From contig JAQYWC010000076.1 of assembly GCA_030145245.1 (NCBI GenBank), forward strand, positions 122,243 to 186,242: a stretch of DNA of 64,000 bases, in the 5' to 3' direction. Of the stretch, positions 43,413 through 52,895 are shown piece by piece; the first letter of the stretch is position 1, and every line of letters begins with the position of its first letter. Origin of the DNA: Desulfobacterium sp. (lineage in GTDB: Bacteria > Desulfobacterota > Desulfobacteria > Desulfobacterales > Desulfobacteraceae). Position numbers and translations under genes: made by a program. The notes beneath the pieces were generated by a model. The model saw nothing but the letters and a program-made list of their open reading frames with translations, did no database searches and was not told the origin of the DNA.

Positions 43413-44161
43413 GCGCCAATCAGCAGCAGTTCATCCCGGGGGGGGGAATGGGGCGTCCCACCGATATAGGCCTGCTTCACCCCCTCATCGCATAACAGTG
43501 CCCCGGCACTCCCCTCCAGCACCACCTTGCCTGTCTCCAGCACATAGCCGCGATCGGCAATGGCAAGGGCCGCACCGGCATTCTGCTCCACCAGCACAAT
43601 GGTGACCCCCTCGGCCCTCAGCTGTTGGATAGTGTCGAAGATCATCTTGACGATCTTTGGCGCAAGCCCCATGGAGGGCTCATCCAGCACCAGGAGCTCA
43701 GGCTTTGCCATCAATGCCCGGCCAATGGCAAGCATCTGCTGCTCCCCGCCGGACAGGGTGCCGGCGGGCTGGTCCCGGCGCTCCCCCAATATGGGAAAGA
43801 GCTCCATCATCCGAGCGATCTCACGTTTCCTGGCTCCCCGGGTCTGTTTCACGCAATAGCTGCCAAGGAGCAGGTTGTCCATGACGCTCAAGGGGGCAAA
43901 GATCTGGCGGCCCTCTGGCACCATGGAGATGCCCCGGGAAACAATATCAGAGGGGGACAGCCCTTTGAGGCTTGCCCCCTTGAAACGGATCTCCCCGTCC
44001 CAGGCGGTGACAAGCCCGCAGATGGCGGAAAAAAGGGTGCTCTTGCCCGCCCCGTTGGCCCCGATGATGGAGACCAGCTCACCCTTACTCACAGCGAGAC
44101 TAACCCCGTTCACCGCTGTGATCCTGCCGTAACGGCACTGTACATTTTTCAGTTCAAGCAT
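43409..44161 (-). CDS. livF: Branched-chain amino acid ABC transporter, ATPase LivF (copy 2)
   Basis: A 250-residue ABC ATPase. Walker A GANGAGKS in SIIGANGAGKSTLFSAICG, signature LSGGEQQML, and Walker B LLVLDEPSMGLAPKIV. It is clearly a paralogue of the livF at 147-854 but differs throughout and has a C-terminal extension of about 12 residues after QAYIGG. It overlaps livG copy 2 by 13 bases and is the last gene of Liv operon 2. Confidence 0.94.
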   Translation of the reverse strand: MLELKNVQCRYGRITAVNGVSLAVSKGELVSIIGANGAGKSTLFSAICGLVTAWDGEIRFKGASLKGLSPSDIVSRGISMVPEGRQIFAPLSVMDNLLLGSYCVKQTRGARKREIARMMELFPILGERRDQPAGTLSGGEQQMLAIGRALMAKPELLVLDEPSMGLAPKIVKMIFDTIQQLRAEGVTIVLVEQNAGAALAIADRGYVLETGKVVLEGSAGALLCDEGVKQAYIGGTPHSPPRDELLLIGA

Positions 44162-44949
44162 TGGAACTCCTCTCCCAAATAAGCGTCCATCACCTTCTGG
44201 TCGTTGGTGATCTGTTGGGGGGTGGCCAGGGCAATGGCCTCTCCCCGGTCAAGCACCAGGATCTTGTCACACACCTCCATGGCAAGCCCCATGTCGTGCT
44301 CCACCAGCATCAGCGTAATTCCCCGCGCCTTTATTTTACAGATGAGCTCCCCCAGGGCCATGGACTCGATCCGGTTCAGGCCTGCCGCAGGCTCGTCCAG
44401 CAGTATGAGCTTGGGATCCGTGGCCAGGGCCCTTGCAATCTCGGCCGTCTTCTGCCGGCCCACGGGAAGATCGCATGCCAGCCGGTCTGCGTAGGATAGA
44501 AGCCCGGTGAATTCCAGTATCGCGAGGGCTTTCTTGCGGGCCTGTTGCTCCTCCTTCACCACCCGGGGCGACCGGATGACAGCGCCCCAGAATCCGCTCT
44601 TCAACCGGACATGCATGCCCACCAGGACATTCTCCAGAACGGTCATGCCGGGAAACAGCTCCACATTCTGAAAGGTCCTTGCGATCCCTGCCGTCACCCG
44701 TTTATGCACCGGCAGGGAGGTGATGGAGCGGCCATCAAAAAGGATCTCTCCCTTGTCCGGGACACACACACCGGTGATCATGTTGAACAAGGTTGTCTTG
44801 CCGGCACCGTTGGGCCCGATCAGCCCCAGGACGCTCCCCTGTTCAACCCCAAAGGAGACGTTATCCTGGGCCCTGACACCGCCAAACTGTTTTGTCAGCC
44901 CCGTGACCTGCAACAGCAGATTCTCATGCTCTTTTCTTATACCGTGCAT
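44149..44949 (-). CDS. livG: Branched-chain amino acid ABC transporter, ATPase LivG (copy 2)
   Basis: A 266-residue ABC ATPase. Walker A is in LIGPNGAGKTTLFNMITG, the LivG insert has IARTFQNVELFPGMTVLENV, and Walker B is LILLDEPAAGLN. DLPVGRQKTAEIARALATDP is the signature region. It overlaps livM copy 2 by 26 bases. Its partner is LivF copy 2. Confidence 0.94.
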   Translation of the reverse strand: MHGIRKEHENLLLQVTGLTKQFGGVRAQDNVSFGVEQGSVLGLIGPNGAGKTTLFNMITGVCVPDKGEILFDGRSITSLPVHKRVTAGIARTFQNVELFPGMTVLENVLVGMHVRLKSGFWGAVIRSPRVVKEEQQARKKALAILEFTGLLSYADRLACDLPVGRQKTAEIARALATDPKLILLDEPAAGLNRIESMALGELICKIKARGITLMLVEHDMGLAMEVCDKILVLDRGEAIALATPQQITNDQKVMDAYLGEEFQCLN

Positions 44950-45865
44950 AGCGCTCCATTACCCCCTTTGTCAGTCCCTGGGGCATGACGATCATCACCC
45001 CCATCAATATCAATCCGAAAACGATCATCTCATGGTCTGCAAACCCGTGGAGAACCTCGGGCAGAAGCGTGATCACCACGGCGCCGATAAGGGCCCCCCA
45101 CACGCTTGCCATGCCGCCGATCACCACCATGGTCACCATCTTCACCGATGCCATGAACCCGAAGGAGTCGGGACTGATGAACAGAACAAAATGGGCATAG
45201 AGAAATCCTGCCACGGCCCCCAGGGCCGCAGAAAACATGAAGACGGTCAGCTTCAGGCTGTGGGCGTCCACCCCCAGGGCCACGGCCGCGTTCTCCCTGC
45301 CATGGATGGCGGCCAGGGCCCGGCCTGTTTTGGAATCCAGAATCCGCCTGCACAAAAAGATCGCCCCAAACACCACGGCCCAGACAAGGTAGAAATAGCT
45401 CTGCCCCCCTTCAAACAACAGCGGCCCAAGCGTCAGCATGGGAATGCCCACAAACCCGGAGGCCCCGCCGGTGATACTGCCCGCCTCCCGGAACAGGATA
45501 TGGACGATCATACCAAACCCAAGGGTGCCCATGCCAAGGTAGTAGCCCGACAGTTTCAGGGTGGGGCGGCCCACCACAAAAGCCACACCAACCGCAAGGA
45601 AGATGGCGCACACGAGAGCCAGCCAGGGAGAGATCCCCAGGGTCCCGGACAGATAGGCCGTGGCATAGGCGCCGATGCCGTAAAAGGCCCCGTGACCCAG
45701 GGAGACCTGGCCTGCATACCCCATGAGCATGTTGAGGCCCAGGGCAAGCAGGGTGTTGATCCCGATAAAGGTCATGACCTGAAGAAGGTAGGTGTTTTCC
45801 ACCACCACCCCCGTCACCACCACCACCCCGACAAACAGCAGATTATGAACCCGTTCTTTATCCAT
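44924..45865 (-). CDS. livM: Branched-chain amino acid ABC transporter, permease LivM (copy 2)
   Basis: 313 residues from the ATG at 45865, which has AAGGAAG upstream; the longer frame to 45916 is less likely. The core GLNMLMGYAGQVSLGHGAFY and the loop DSKTGRALAAIHGRENAAVA identify LivM. It lacks the long N-terminal extension of LivM copy 1. About eight to nine membrane segments. Confidence 0.92.
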   Translation of the reverse strand: MDKERVHNLLFVGVVVVTGVVVENTYLLQVMTFIGINTLLALGLNMLMGYAGQVSLGHGAFYGIGAYATAYLSGTLGISPWLALVCAIFLAVGVAFVVGRPTLKLSGYYLGMGTLGFGMIVHILFREAGSITGGASGFVGIPMLTLGPLLFEGGQSYFYLVWAVVFGAIFLCRRILDSKTGRALAAIHGRENAAVALGVDAHSLKLTVFMFSAALGAVAGFLYAHFVLFISPDSFGFMASVKMVTMVVIGGMASVWGALIGAVVITLLPEVLHGFADHEMIVFGLILMGVMIVMPQGLTKGVMERYARYKKRA

Positions 45866-45887
45866 TCTTACTTCCTTCCTTTCATGT

Positions 45888-46763
45888 TCAAAATCTGTCC
45901 GCCTGTTTCTGGGCAAACAGCCCGCCCGGGCAGAGGTAGAGGATCAGCAGGAGCAGCACAAAGGCGATGGCATCCTTGCAGCCCGACGAGATAAGGCCGG
46001 CCCCAAAGCATTCCAGGATACCGAGAAGCAGGCCGCCGGCAAAGGCGCCCCACAGGCTTCCCAGCCCCCCTATCATGGCGGCGCAAAACCCCTTGAGCCC
46101 GAGCATGGTTCCCATGTCATAGGTGTTCATGGTGACAGGGGCGATGAATATCCCGGCGATCGCCCCGGACCCGCTGCTGATGAGAACGGCAAACAACCCC
46201 ATCCGGGAAGAGGGGATGCCCGTGAGCCAGGCCGCCTTTTTGTTCACGGCACAGGCGGTCATCGCCTTTCCCTGGAGGGTGTACCTGAAAAAAAGATGCA
46301 GGCTGCCGGCCAGGACCAGGGCCGCGGCAACAATATAGAGGCTCTGGGGAACGATCACGGCCCCTGCGATCTCAATGGAGCCATGGCTTGAAAACGACGG
46401 TACGGCCACAGGATCCTTGCCCCAGACCACCATGGCAACCCCCCGGAACACAATGGAGGCGCCAACCGTGATGATCACAAGCGAAATGGGATGGGGATCC
46501 TTGACCGGGCGGATGGCAAACCGCTCGAACAGAATGCCCACCATTGAAACCCCTGCAACGGTCAGGACAAAGGCCAGGGGCAGGGGCAGCTTAAGCTGAC
46601 CCCACAGGGTCACAAGCCCCATGGCACCGAACATGGCAAACTCGCCATGGGCAAAGTTGATCAGCTCGGTGGACCGGTAGAGCATGGAAAGGCCGATGGC
46701 GACCACGGCATAAACCGACCCGATGGATATGCCAGAGAACAGGTATTGAAGCAGATCCTCCAC
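45888..46763 (-). CDS. livH: Branched-chain amino acid ABC transporter, permease LivH (copy 2)
   Basis: A 291-residue permease. LFSGISIGSVYAVVAIGLSM, then YRSTELINFAHGEFAMFGAM is the LivH signature. About eight membrane segments; the loop around KAMTACAVNKKAAWLTGIPS is in the usual place. It lies between livK copy 2 (9 bases upstream) and livM. Confidence 0.93.
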   Translation of the reverse strand: MEDLLQYLFSGISIGSVYAVVAIGLSMLYRSTELINFAHGEFAMFGAMGLVTLWGQLKLPLPLAFVLTVAGVSMVGILFERFAIRPVKDPHPISLVIITVGASIVFRGVAMVVWGKDPVAVPSFSSHGSIEIAGAVIVPQSLYIVAAALVLAGSLHLFFRYTLQGKAMTACAVNKKAAWLTGIPSSRMGLFAVLISSGSGAIAGIFIAPVTMNTYDMGTMLGLKGFCAAMIGGLGSLWGAFAGGLLLGILECFGAGLISSGCKDAIAFVLLLLILYLCPGGLFAQKQADRF

Positions 46764-46772
46764 AACAGCCTC

Positions 46773-47921
46773 CTATGGCGTCAAAAGATTCCAGGTGTTG
46801 TTCTTGATCTCAACCATGACAAAGGCGCTGGCACTGAGACCGTTGTGATCCTTCGGCGAAAAGCTGTAACGCCCGGTGACCCCCACATGGTTTTCCAGGG
46901 TCTCAAGGCGGTCACGGATCTGTTTTTTATCGCCGTTGCTGCCCTTGAGGGCCGCAACCAGAAGGGTCATGGCATCGTGGGCATAGCCGCCGAACCCGGA
47001 AACCGCACCGGCCTTGGCTGAAAGGTACATGGATCGGTAATCCTGGAGGATCTGCTTCTGGGGATCGTCATCCAACAGCTGGTCCATGACCAGGATCTTG
47101 CCCGTGGGCAGCACAATGCCCTCTGCTGAATCACCGGCAAGGGCGATGAATTTGGGCGATGCCACCCCGTGGCTCTGGTAGAGGGGGATATCGATCTTCA
47201 GCTGCTGTACATTCTTTGCCACCACAGCGGGACCGGGGTTGGTGCCCCAGCAGATCAGGGCATCCGGTGCGGCCTTCTTGAGCTTGGTGAGCTGGGCCGT
47301 GGTGTCCGTGTCCTTTGCGCCAAAGCTCTCTTTGGCCACGATGGTGATGCCGTACTCTTTGGCAAGGGAGATCAACTGGTCCCGGCCGCTTTCGCCAAAG
47401 CTGTTGGCAACGGTGATGATACCCACGGTCTTGACGGATTTCGCCCGCATGTGCTCATAGAGGCCCTGAACGGCCAGCCGGTCGCTCTGGGCGGTCTTGA
47501 ACACCCAGGGTTTGACAGGCGAAGTGATCTTGATCCCGGCGGCACAGCTGATCAGGGGAATTTTCGCCCGCTCCACAAAGTTGACCACGGCAAGGGTGGT
47601 GGGGGTGGTGCTCGGCCCAATGATGGCCAGGACCTTGTCCCGGTGGATCAGCTTGTTCACGGCGCTCACGGCCTTGGCCGGATCCCCTTCGGAATCGTAG
47701 ATCACAGCTTCCAAAGGATGGCCGTCGATACCGCCATTGGCATTGATCCTGTCCACCATCATCTCCATGGTGCGCTTTTCAGGGTCCCCTAAAAACGAGG
47801 CCCTGCCGGTGGAGGAGAAGATCCCCCCGATCTTGTAGACTGATTGGGCAGCAACCGTTGATAACGGGCTGATACAAAGGGTGATGACGATGAAGAGTTG
47901 GACAAGGGTCTTGACAGACAT
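46773..47921 (-). CDS. livK: Periplasmic branched-chain amino acid-binding protein (copy 2)
   Basis: A 382-residue type-I binding protein and first gene of Liv operon 2. Sec signal MSVKTLVQLFIVITLCISPL ends near VAAQ. The mature part opens YKIGGIFSSTGRASFLGDPE, followed by EAVIYDSEGDPAKAVSAVNK. The sequence differs clearly from LivK copy 1, so the two systems probably take different ligands. AGGAGG lies before the start, and a small dyad ATTAAC-N5-GTTAAT (47938-47954) sits just upstream. Confidence 0.92.
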   Translation of the reverse strand: MSVKTLVQLFIVITLCISPLSTVAAQSVYKIGGIFSSTGRASFLGDPEKRTMEMMVDRINANGGIDGHPLEAVIYDSEGDPAKAVSAVNKLIHRDKVLAIIGPSTTPTTLAVVNFVERAKIPLISCAAGIKITSPVKPWVFKTAQSDRLAVQGLYEHMRAKSVKTVGIITVANSFGESGRDQLISLAKEYGITIVAKESFGAKDTDTTAQLTKLKKAAPDALICWGTNPGPAVVAKNVQQLKIDIPLYQSHGVASPKFIALAGDSAEGIVLPTGKILVMDQLLDDDPQKQILQDYRSMYLSAKAGAVSGFGGYAHDAMTLLVAALKGSNGDKKQIRDRLETLENHVGVTGRYSFSPKDHNGLSASAFVMVEIKNNTWNLLTP

Positions 47922-48343
47922 GGAGTGTTTCCTCCTGATTAACTGAACGTTAATGGTCAGGAGTCAAACCCGTGGCCGACTGCCAGCTGAAAACCAGGGG
48001 TCCTAAAAACAGAAAAACCATGGATTTCGACTGGTTCAGTCTGTCCATGGTTTTGACTCGCTCGGGATGCTTTTGCTCTCTACACGGGTCCTCCATGGCC
48101 AGACTTCATAAAGAAGTAGCCAAAAAAGGAAAACCGATAAAAATAGAAGGCGTTGTAATTCATAATATCCCGTTGGGTTAGTTTCCCGAAACTATAGGGA
48201 ACACCATTCACAGTGTCAAGGATTATTTTAAATCGGTGCCCGATCCAGGGAAGCCTCCCCATATGGAGTTTATAACCTGACGGTTTCATGGTATAGAGGG
48301 GAAAAAGAAAACAACCACAACCATCCATAGAGCGGAAGATTCC
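47922..48343. promoter_or_regulatory. Spacer with nested inverted repeats between livK copy 2 and the flavoprotein gene
   Basis: This 422-base divergent spacer has no convincing gene. It holds the dyad ATTAAC-N5-GTTAAT (47938-47954) near the livK start, and a perfect 11-bp inverted repeat AAAACCATGGA (48014-48024) / TCCATGGTTTT (48044-48054). An outer pair GAGTCAAA (47961-47968) / TTTGACTC (48052-48059) encloses it, so alternative stem-loops can form. A terminator or regulatory leader is possible; I cannot decide which. Confidence 0.45.
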
Positions 48344-49525
48344 ATGACAACAACAGATATCATCATCATCGGCGCCGGTGCCTCGGGCCTGATATGCGCC
48401 ATTGAAGCAGGCAAACGGGGCCGGTCGGTCCTTCTCCTTGACCATGAAAAAAAAGCGGGAAAAAAGATCCTCATGTCCGGCGGGGGCCGGTGCAACTTCA
48501 CCAACCTTTCCCTGTCCCCCGAAAACTACATCTCGAGGAACCCCCATTTCTGTAAATCCGCCCTGAGCCGCTTCACCCAGTGGGATTTCCTGGCCAAGAT
48601 AGAGCAGCACAAGATCCCCTATCACGAGCGGGACCATGGCCAGCTCTTTTGCGACAACAGCGCAACGGAGATCCTCACCATGCTTCTTTCCGAGTGCGAC
48701 CGGGCCAACGTTGAATTGATGCTTGAGACCGAAGTGACAGGGATTGCCCGGGAAGAGGGCCTTGGGTTCACCGTAACCACCCCAAAAGGCGAATTCAGGA
48801 GCGCCTCCCTTGTGGTGGCCACAGGCGGCCTCTCCATTCCAGGGGCCGGGGCCACCCCCCTTGGGTACAAGATCGCCGAACAGTTCGGCATCAAGGTGTG
48901 GCCCCCCAGCCCCGGCCTGGTTCCCTTCACCCTCCAGCCCCGGGACAAGGAGCGCCTGGCCCCCCTGTCCGGCATCAGCGTGGATGCCGTTGTCACCTGC
49001 GGCCGGCAAAGCTTTCGCGAGAACCTCCTCTTTACCCACCGGGGATTGAGCGGGCCTGTCATTCTCCAGATCTCCTCCCATTGGCAGCCGGGGGAGACGG
49101 TCACCATCGATCTTCTGCCGGGAACCGACCTTCTGACCCTCCTGAAAAAAGCCCAGCAGGACCACCCGAAACAGCAGGTGAAATCCATGCTGGTCACCCT
49201 TCTGCCCAAACGGCTGGTCACGGCCATGGTGGAGAAGGATCTGGCTGAGGCCCAGCTGAACTCGGTCTCCCACGCCCGGTTCAACGGGCTTGAAGCAAGC
49301 CTGAAACAGTGGGAGGTGAAACCCGGGGGCACCGAAAGCTACAGAACGGCGGAGGTGACCAAGGGAGGGGTGGACTGTGATGCCATCTCCTCAAAAACCA
49401 TGGAAGCCCAAAAGGTGCCCGGGCTTTACTTCACCGGCGAGGTGCTGGATGTCACAGGGTGGCTTGGGGGCTACAATCTTCAGTGGGCATGGGCGTCGGG
49501 CTGGGTGGCCGGCCAGTTTGCCTAA
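48344..49525 (+). CDS. HI0933-family FAD-dependent oxidoreductase
   Basis: A 393-residue flavoprotein. The FAD-binding N-terminus is TDIIIIGAGASGLICAIEAG, followed by the family hallmark KKILMSGGGRCNFTN and the C-terminal GEVLDVTGWLGGYNLQWAWA. The HI0933/YhiN family is widespread; some members have been linked to bile-acid reduction or reduction of other unsaturated compounds, most have no known role. Stand-alone gene. Confidence 0.9.
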   Translation: MTTTDIIIIGAGASGLICAIEAGKRGRSVLLLDHEKKAGKKILMSGGGRCNFTNLSLSPENYISRNPHFCKSALSRFTQWDFLAKIEQHKIPYHERDHGQLFCDNSATEILTMLLSECDRANVELMLETEVTGIAREEGLGFTVTTPKGEFRSASLVVATGGLSIPGAGATPLGYKIAEQFGIKVWPPSPGLVPFTLQPRDKERLAPLSGISVDAVVTCGRQSFRENLLFTHRGLSGPVILQISSHWQPGETVTIDLLPGTDLLTLLKKAQQDHPKQQVKSMLVTLLPKRLVTAMVEKDLAEAQLNSVSHARFNGLEASLKQWEVKPGGTESYRTAEVTKGGVDCDAISSKTMEAQKVPGLYFTGEVLDVTGWLGGYNLQWAWASGWVAGQFA

Positions 49526-49582
49526 ATTAAGGGATCAGATTTTACGGGCATGGGCGCGTTCCCGGCCGGCACCGATGAGGGG

Positions 49583-50299
49583 TCACCGGGCAAAGCAAGG
49601 CCTTTGCTGGGGCAGGCAGGGGGGCAGCTCTCCCAGGTTGGCGAGGGTGAGCCACAGGGATTGATCCATGGCGGAGACAGCCACCTGCTCGTGCTCCCAG
49701 GTGGTTGCAAAGGGGACGTGCACGGCATGGCCGCCCAGGTTCACCACGGGCAGCACGTCCGACCGGAGGGAGTTACCCACCATCATGAACTCCCCGGGAG
49801 CCACCCCATGGGTTGACAACACCCGGCCATAGGCATCCTCATCCTTTTCGCTCAGGATCTCGATCTTATCAAAATAAGGGGCAAGGTTTGACCGGGCGAT
49901 CTTGCTCTCCTGGTCCAAAAGGTCCCCCTTGGTGATGATCATGAGGGAATAATCGCGGCAAAGATTTTCAAGCACGGCTTCCACCCCCTCCAGAAGCTCC
50001 ACAGGGGATGCCAGCATCTCCTTGCCCAGGGCGATCACCTTCTGGATATCGGCACCGCTGAGGCGATCCTGGCTCACCTGGGCCGCGGTTTCGATCAAAG
50101 AGAGGAGAAACCCCTTGACCCCGTAGCCAAACACCCCGATATTTTCCCGCTCCACGGCCACAAGCCGCTCCCGGATGGTGGCGGGGTCCGCATATTTTTC
50201 AAGCAGGGCCAGAAACTCTGCCTCCACTCCCCGGAATATGGGCTCATTGACCCAAAGGGTATCGTCGGCATCAAAGGCGATCACCCGAATTCTCTCCAT
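49583..50299 (-). CDS. HAD-superfamily hydrolase
   Basis: 238 residues from the ATG at 50299, preceded by GAGGAG; the longer frame has no ribosome binding site. All HAD motifs are visible: DADDTLW (I), MIITKGDLLDQES (II), lysine in LSEKDEDAYGRVL (III) and MVGNSLRSDVLPVVN (IV). The cap between motif I and II is helical. It is probably a phosphatase for small molecules. Confidence 0.88.
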   Translation of the reverse strand: MERIRVIAFDADDTLWVNEPIFRGVEAEFLALLEKYADPATIRERLVAVERENIGVFGYGVKGFLLSLIETAAQVSQDRLSGADIQKVIALGKEMLASPVELLEGVEAVLENLCRDYSLMIITKGDLLDQESKIARSNLAPYFDKIEILSEKDEDAYGRVLSTHGVAPGEFMMVGNSLRSDVLPVVNLGGHAVHVPFATTWEHEQVAVSAMDQSLWLTLANLGELPPCLPQQRPCFAR

Positions 50300-50379
50300 G
50301 CCCTCATCTCCTCTGTTGTTAAATATCATGAATGCCGGACTATACCAGAATCGCCATCCGGAGAAAAGCACAAAACCCC

Positions 50380-50407
50380 TTGCGCTTTTACGAAAAGACT
50401 ATATATT
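50380..50407 (+). promoter_or_regulatory. Promoter upstream of the second tetR gene
   Basis: TTGCGC (50380-50385) and TATATT (50402-50407) are 16 bases apart in an AT-rich patch, 53 bases before the TetR start. An imperfect dyad TTAAACTTAG to ACAACTTTAA follows between promoter and gene and may be the operator. Confidence 0.45.
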
Positions 50408-50459
50408 AAACTTAGTTCTTACAACTTTAATGTATAGCAACATCACATTAGGTGACACC

Positions 50460-51215
50460 ATGAAGATCAGCAAAGAGCAGAAAGAAAGCAACCGCAGGGC
50501 CATCATCGTGGCCCTGGTCGACATTGTAACAGACCAGGGGCTCAAGGCCGCGACAATGAAAAAGATCGCCAGGCAAAGCGGCCTGGGGGATGCCACCATC
50601 TACAACTACTTTCCCACCAAGGAGGCGATCCTGTTCGGTTATTACACCGACCATTTCACCGCCTGCATCCAACAGCTCAAGGCGGTGGCGGATCTCAACG
50701 AGTACTCCCTCCAGGAACAGATTCAGACCTTTTTTGAGACAAGTTTCGATCTTTTTCAAAAGGACCGGGAATTTGTCGCCCTCACCTTTAAACAGGTCTT
50801 TTTCTCCTACAGCCAGAGCTATAAACTGGTCAAGCCCATCCGGGCGAACTTCACCGCCATCATCCGGGAGATGGTGGAGGCGTCCGTGGAGGTGGGGGAG
50901 ATCCCGGACCAGGTGTTCCAGGAGGTGATCGTCCAGCTCTTCATGGACTTTTACAGTGCCATGACCGCCTACTGGATCGCGGACAGATCCGACGATTTCA
51001 ACGATACCACCATTCTCATGGACAAGAGCCTCGGGTTGGCCGTGGCCATGCTCAAGGCCGGCATTGCCAACAAGATCCTGGACATCACGCTCTTTCTCTT
51101 CCGCACCCATGTGCTGAACAACCTGGGCGCCGTTAAGGAGGGCATGGAAACAATGGGTTCCATTAAACGCAATTTCATGGAGACACGCCATGCAGGAGAA
51201 GATCCCCACAGGTAA
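50460..51215 (+). CDS. TetR/AcrR family regulator
   Basis: 251 residues from the ATG at 50460, with AGGTGA at the right distance; a much longer open frame upstream has no start signal. The helix-turn-helix reads MKKIARQSGLGDATIYNYFP followed by TKEAILFGYY. The C-terminal helical domain is longer than in most TetR proteins. It overlaps the ABC1-kinase gene by 26 bases, so the two are probably coupled. Confidence 0.88.
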   Translation: MKISKEQKESNRRAIIVALVDIVTDQGLKAATMKKIARQSGLGDATIYNYFPTKEAILFGYYTDHFTACIQQLKAVADLNEYSLQEQIQTFFETSFDLFQKDREFVALTFKQVFFSYSQSYKLVKPIRANFTAIIREMVEASVEVGEIPDQVFQEVIVQLFMDFYSAMTAYWIADRSDDFNDTTILMDKSLGLAVAMLKAGIANKILDITLFLFRTHVLNNLGAVKEGMETMGSIKRNFMETRHAGEDPHR

Positions 51216-52494
51216 ATTCAAGCGAAGCGTCACCGGCACGGGCACGGCCGCAAAGGTCGGGGGACGGGTGCTCACCTACCTTGCCAAGCGCCCGTTTCTC
51301 TCCCAGGACGGGAAAAAGAAAGCAAAGGAACAGATGGCGGCCCAGAGCGGTGAGATCCTCTTCCAGGGGCTGAGCGTGCTCAGGGGCACCGCCCTCAAGG
51401 TGGCCCAGCAGCTAAGCCTGGAGCTTGACCTCTTTCCCCCGGCCGTGCAAAAGGAGCTGGAGAAATCCTATCACCAGGTCCCGCCCCTGAACCGGGCCCT
51501 GGTCTCCCGGGTGATTTACAAGGCCCTTGGCCGCCATCCCCATGAGCTGTTTGCCTCCTTCGACACCCGGGCCTTTGCCGGGGCAAGCCTTGGCCAGGTG
51601 CACAAAGCAACCTCCTTTGACGGCGAGATTCTTGCCGTCAAGGTTCAGTATCCGGGCATGGCTGCCACCATAAAGAGCGATATCCAGATGATCAAGACCC
51701 TGGTCCGTCCGTTGCCGGACTACCACCTGATCCGGCCCTCCCTCCTGGAGATCGAAGCGCGGCTCCTTGAGGAGATCGACTATCTCAAGGAGGCGGACAA
51801 CCTTGCACGGTTCAAACGAGACCTTAACCTGCCGGGCATTGCCATTCCGGATATAGACAGGTCCACCTCCTCCGGCACCGTGCTGACCACCACCCTGATG
51901 CCGGGCCTTCCCCTGGACCAGTGGCTTGCCACAGGCCCGGACCAGGCCATGCGCGACCAGGTTGCCCAGAAACTCTATGACCTCTTTATGGAGAGCCTCT
52001 ACACCCACCATGCCATCCACGCCGACCCGAACCCGGGTAATTTCATCATCCAAAACGATCTCACCATCGGGGTGATCGATTTCGGGTGCATCAAACACCT
52101 GGAAAAATCCTTTACAGATCTCCACCGGCAGCTGCCCCGGGCACTGGCCCGGGGCGACAAAGCCACTTACCTTCAGCTGCTGCAACAGCTGAAGGTCCTC
52201 AAACCCGGCATCCCCCTGGCCCACGAAAAGGAGTTCCTCCAGGCCGCCTATGATGTGGGCCGCTGGTTTGGAGAGTACTACCAACCGGACCGGTTTGATT
52301 TCGGGGCCGACCCGGGCTTCGTGGCCCGGGGCAGGGCCCTCATGACCAGGCTTTACCAGTTCAGGGAGCTATTTGATTCCAATCCCGAATTTGTCTACCT
52401 GGACCGCACCCGCTACGGCCTGATCCGGTTGTTTGAAAAGATGAAGGCCCGGGTGAGAATGAAAAACGGCCATGAATGGCCATCCGCTTCATAG
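51190..52494 (+). CDS. ABC1/UbiB-type atypical kinase family protein
   Basis: A 434-residue protein. The family features are VAQQLSLELDLFPPAVQKEL in place of KXGQ, the alanine-rich loop FAGASLGQVHKA, the lysine in LAVKVQYPG, and the catalytic HADPNPGNFII with VIDFGCIK. Bacterial UbiB-type members support quinone or isoprenoid lipid metabolism. No C-terminal membrane helix is obvious. It is coupled to the TetR gene, which probably regulates it. Confidence 0.88.
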   Translation: MQEKIPTGKFKRSVTGTGTAAKVGGRVLTYLAKRPFLSQDGKKKAKEQMAAQSGEILFQGLSVLRGTALKVAQQLSLELDLFPPAVQKELEKSYHQVPPLNRALVSRVIYKALGRHPHELFASFDTRAFAGASLGQVHKATSFDGEILAVKVQYPGMAATIKSDIQMIKTLVRPLPDYHLIRPSLLEIEARLLEEIDYLKEADNLARFKRDLNLPGIAIPDIDRSTSSGTVLTTTLMPGLPLDQWLATGPDQAMRDQVAQKLYDLFMESLYTHHAIHADPNPGNFIIQNDLTIGVIDFGCIKHLEKSFTDLHRQLPRALARGDKATYLQLLQQLKVLKPGIPLAHEKEFLQAAYDVGRWFGEYYQPDRFDFGADPGFVARGRALMTRLYQFRELFDSNPEFVYLDRTRYGLIRLFEKMKARVRMKNGHEWPSAS

Positions 52495-52895
52495 GTTCTT
52501 ATCTCTGGTTTTCGGCGACCCACGGGCAGGGCAGGATGACCCAGGAGCTCAAATCAGGCCTTACCCCTTGCAAAAACAGCGATGCTCTGCCCCCCACCCT
52601 GATCTGAAGCCCCGGCAGACCCGAATCGACACAGGGGTGTTCCAAAAGGGAACACCCCTGGTTCAGCCCCGATTCAGGGGCGATTTGCCAGGAAGGACCC
52701 CGGCCCTCCCTGAACTGTTTCAAAACGCTACACATAGGGGTCTGGGCCCTGGCCTACCGCCCCCGGCGCTACCGCCGAACAGCCATGTATATCAAGTCTT
52801 TCCCCCACCAGCCCTGTTTTTTCACACAAGGCATTGGTTTTGCAATTCCTTAAGGTATACGGTCAGCAAAGGCCGCTTCAAAAAGGAGGCAAACC
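52495..52895 (+). promoter_or_regulatory. Control region of the GcvH-like gene
   Basis: This 401-base spacer has no gene. It holds a perfect 12-bp dyad CAGGGGTGTTCC-N5-GGAACACCCCTG (52632-52660), about 170 to 200 bases before a -24/-12 promoter (52829-52844). The placement suits an enhancer site for a sigma-54 activator, although the dyad could also be a terminator hairpin for the preceding kinase gene. Confidence 0.5.
52829..52844 (+). promoter_or_regulatory. Sigma-54 (-24/-12) promoter before the GcvH-like gene
   Basis: AGGCATTGGTTTTGCA has GG at 52830-52831 and GC at 52842-52843, separated by exactly 10 bases, with the TTGCA -12 element intact. It agrees well with the consensus TGGCAC-N5-TTGCA and is 52 bases upstream of the start codon. 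Confidence 0.65.

Noticed and set aside
47972..48181. 69-codon plus-strand frame upstream of the flavoprotein gene
   Set aside because: Runs through the inverted repeats; composition not protein-like.
48080..49273. 397-codon minus-strand open frame opposite the flavoprotein gene
   Set aside because: Antisense shadow; the plus-strand HI0933 protein has all expected motifs.
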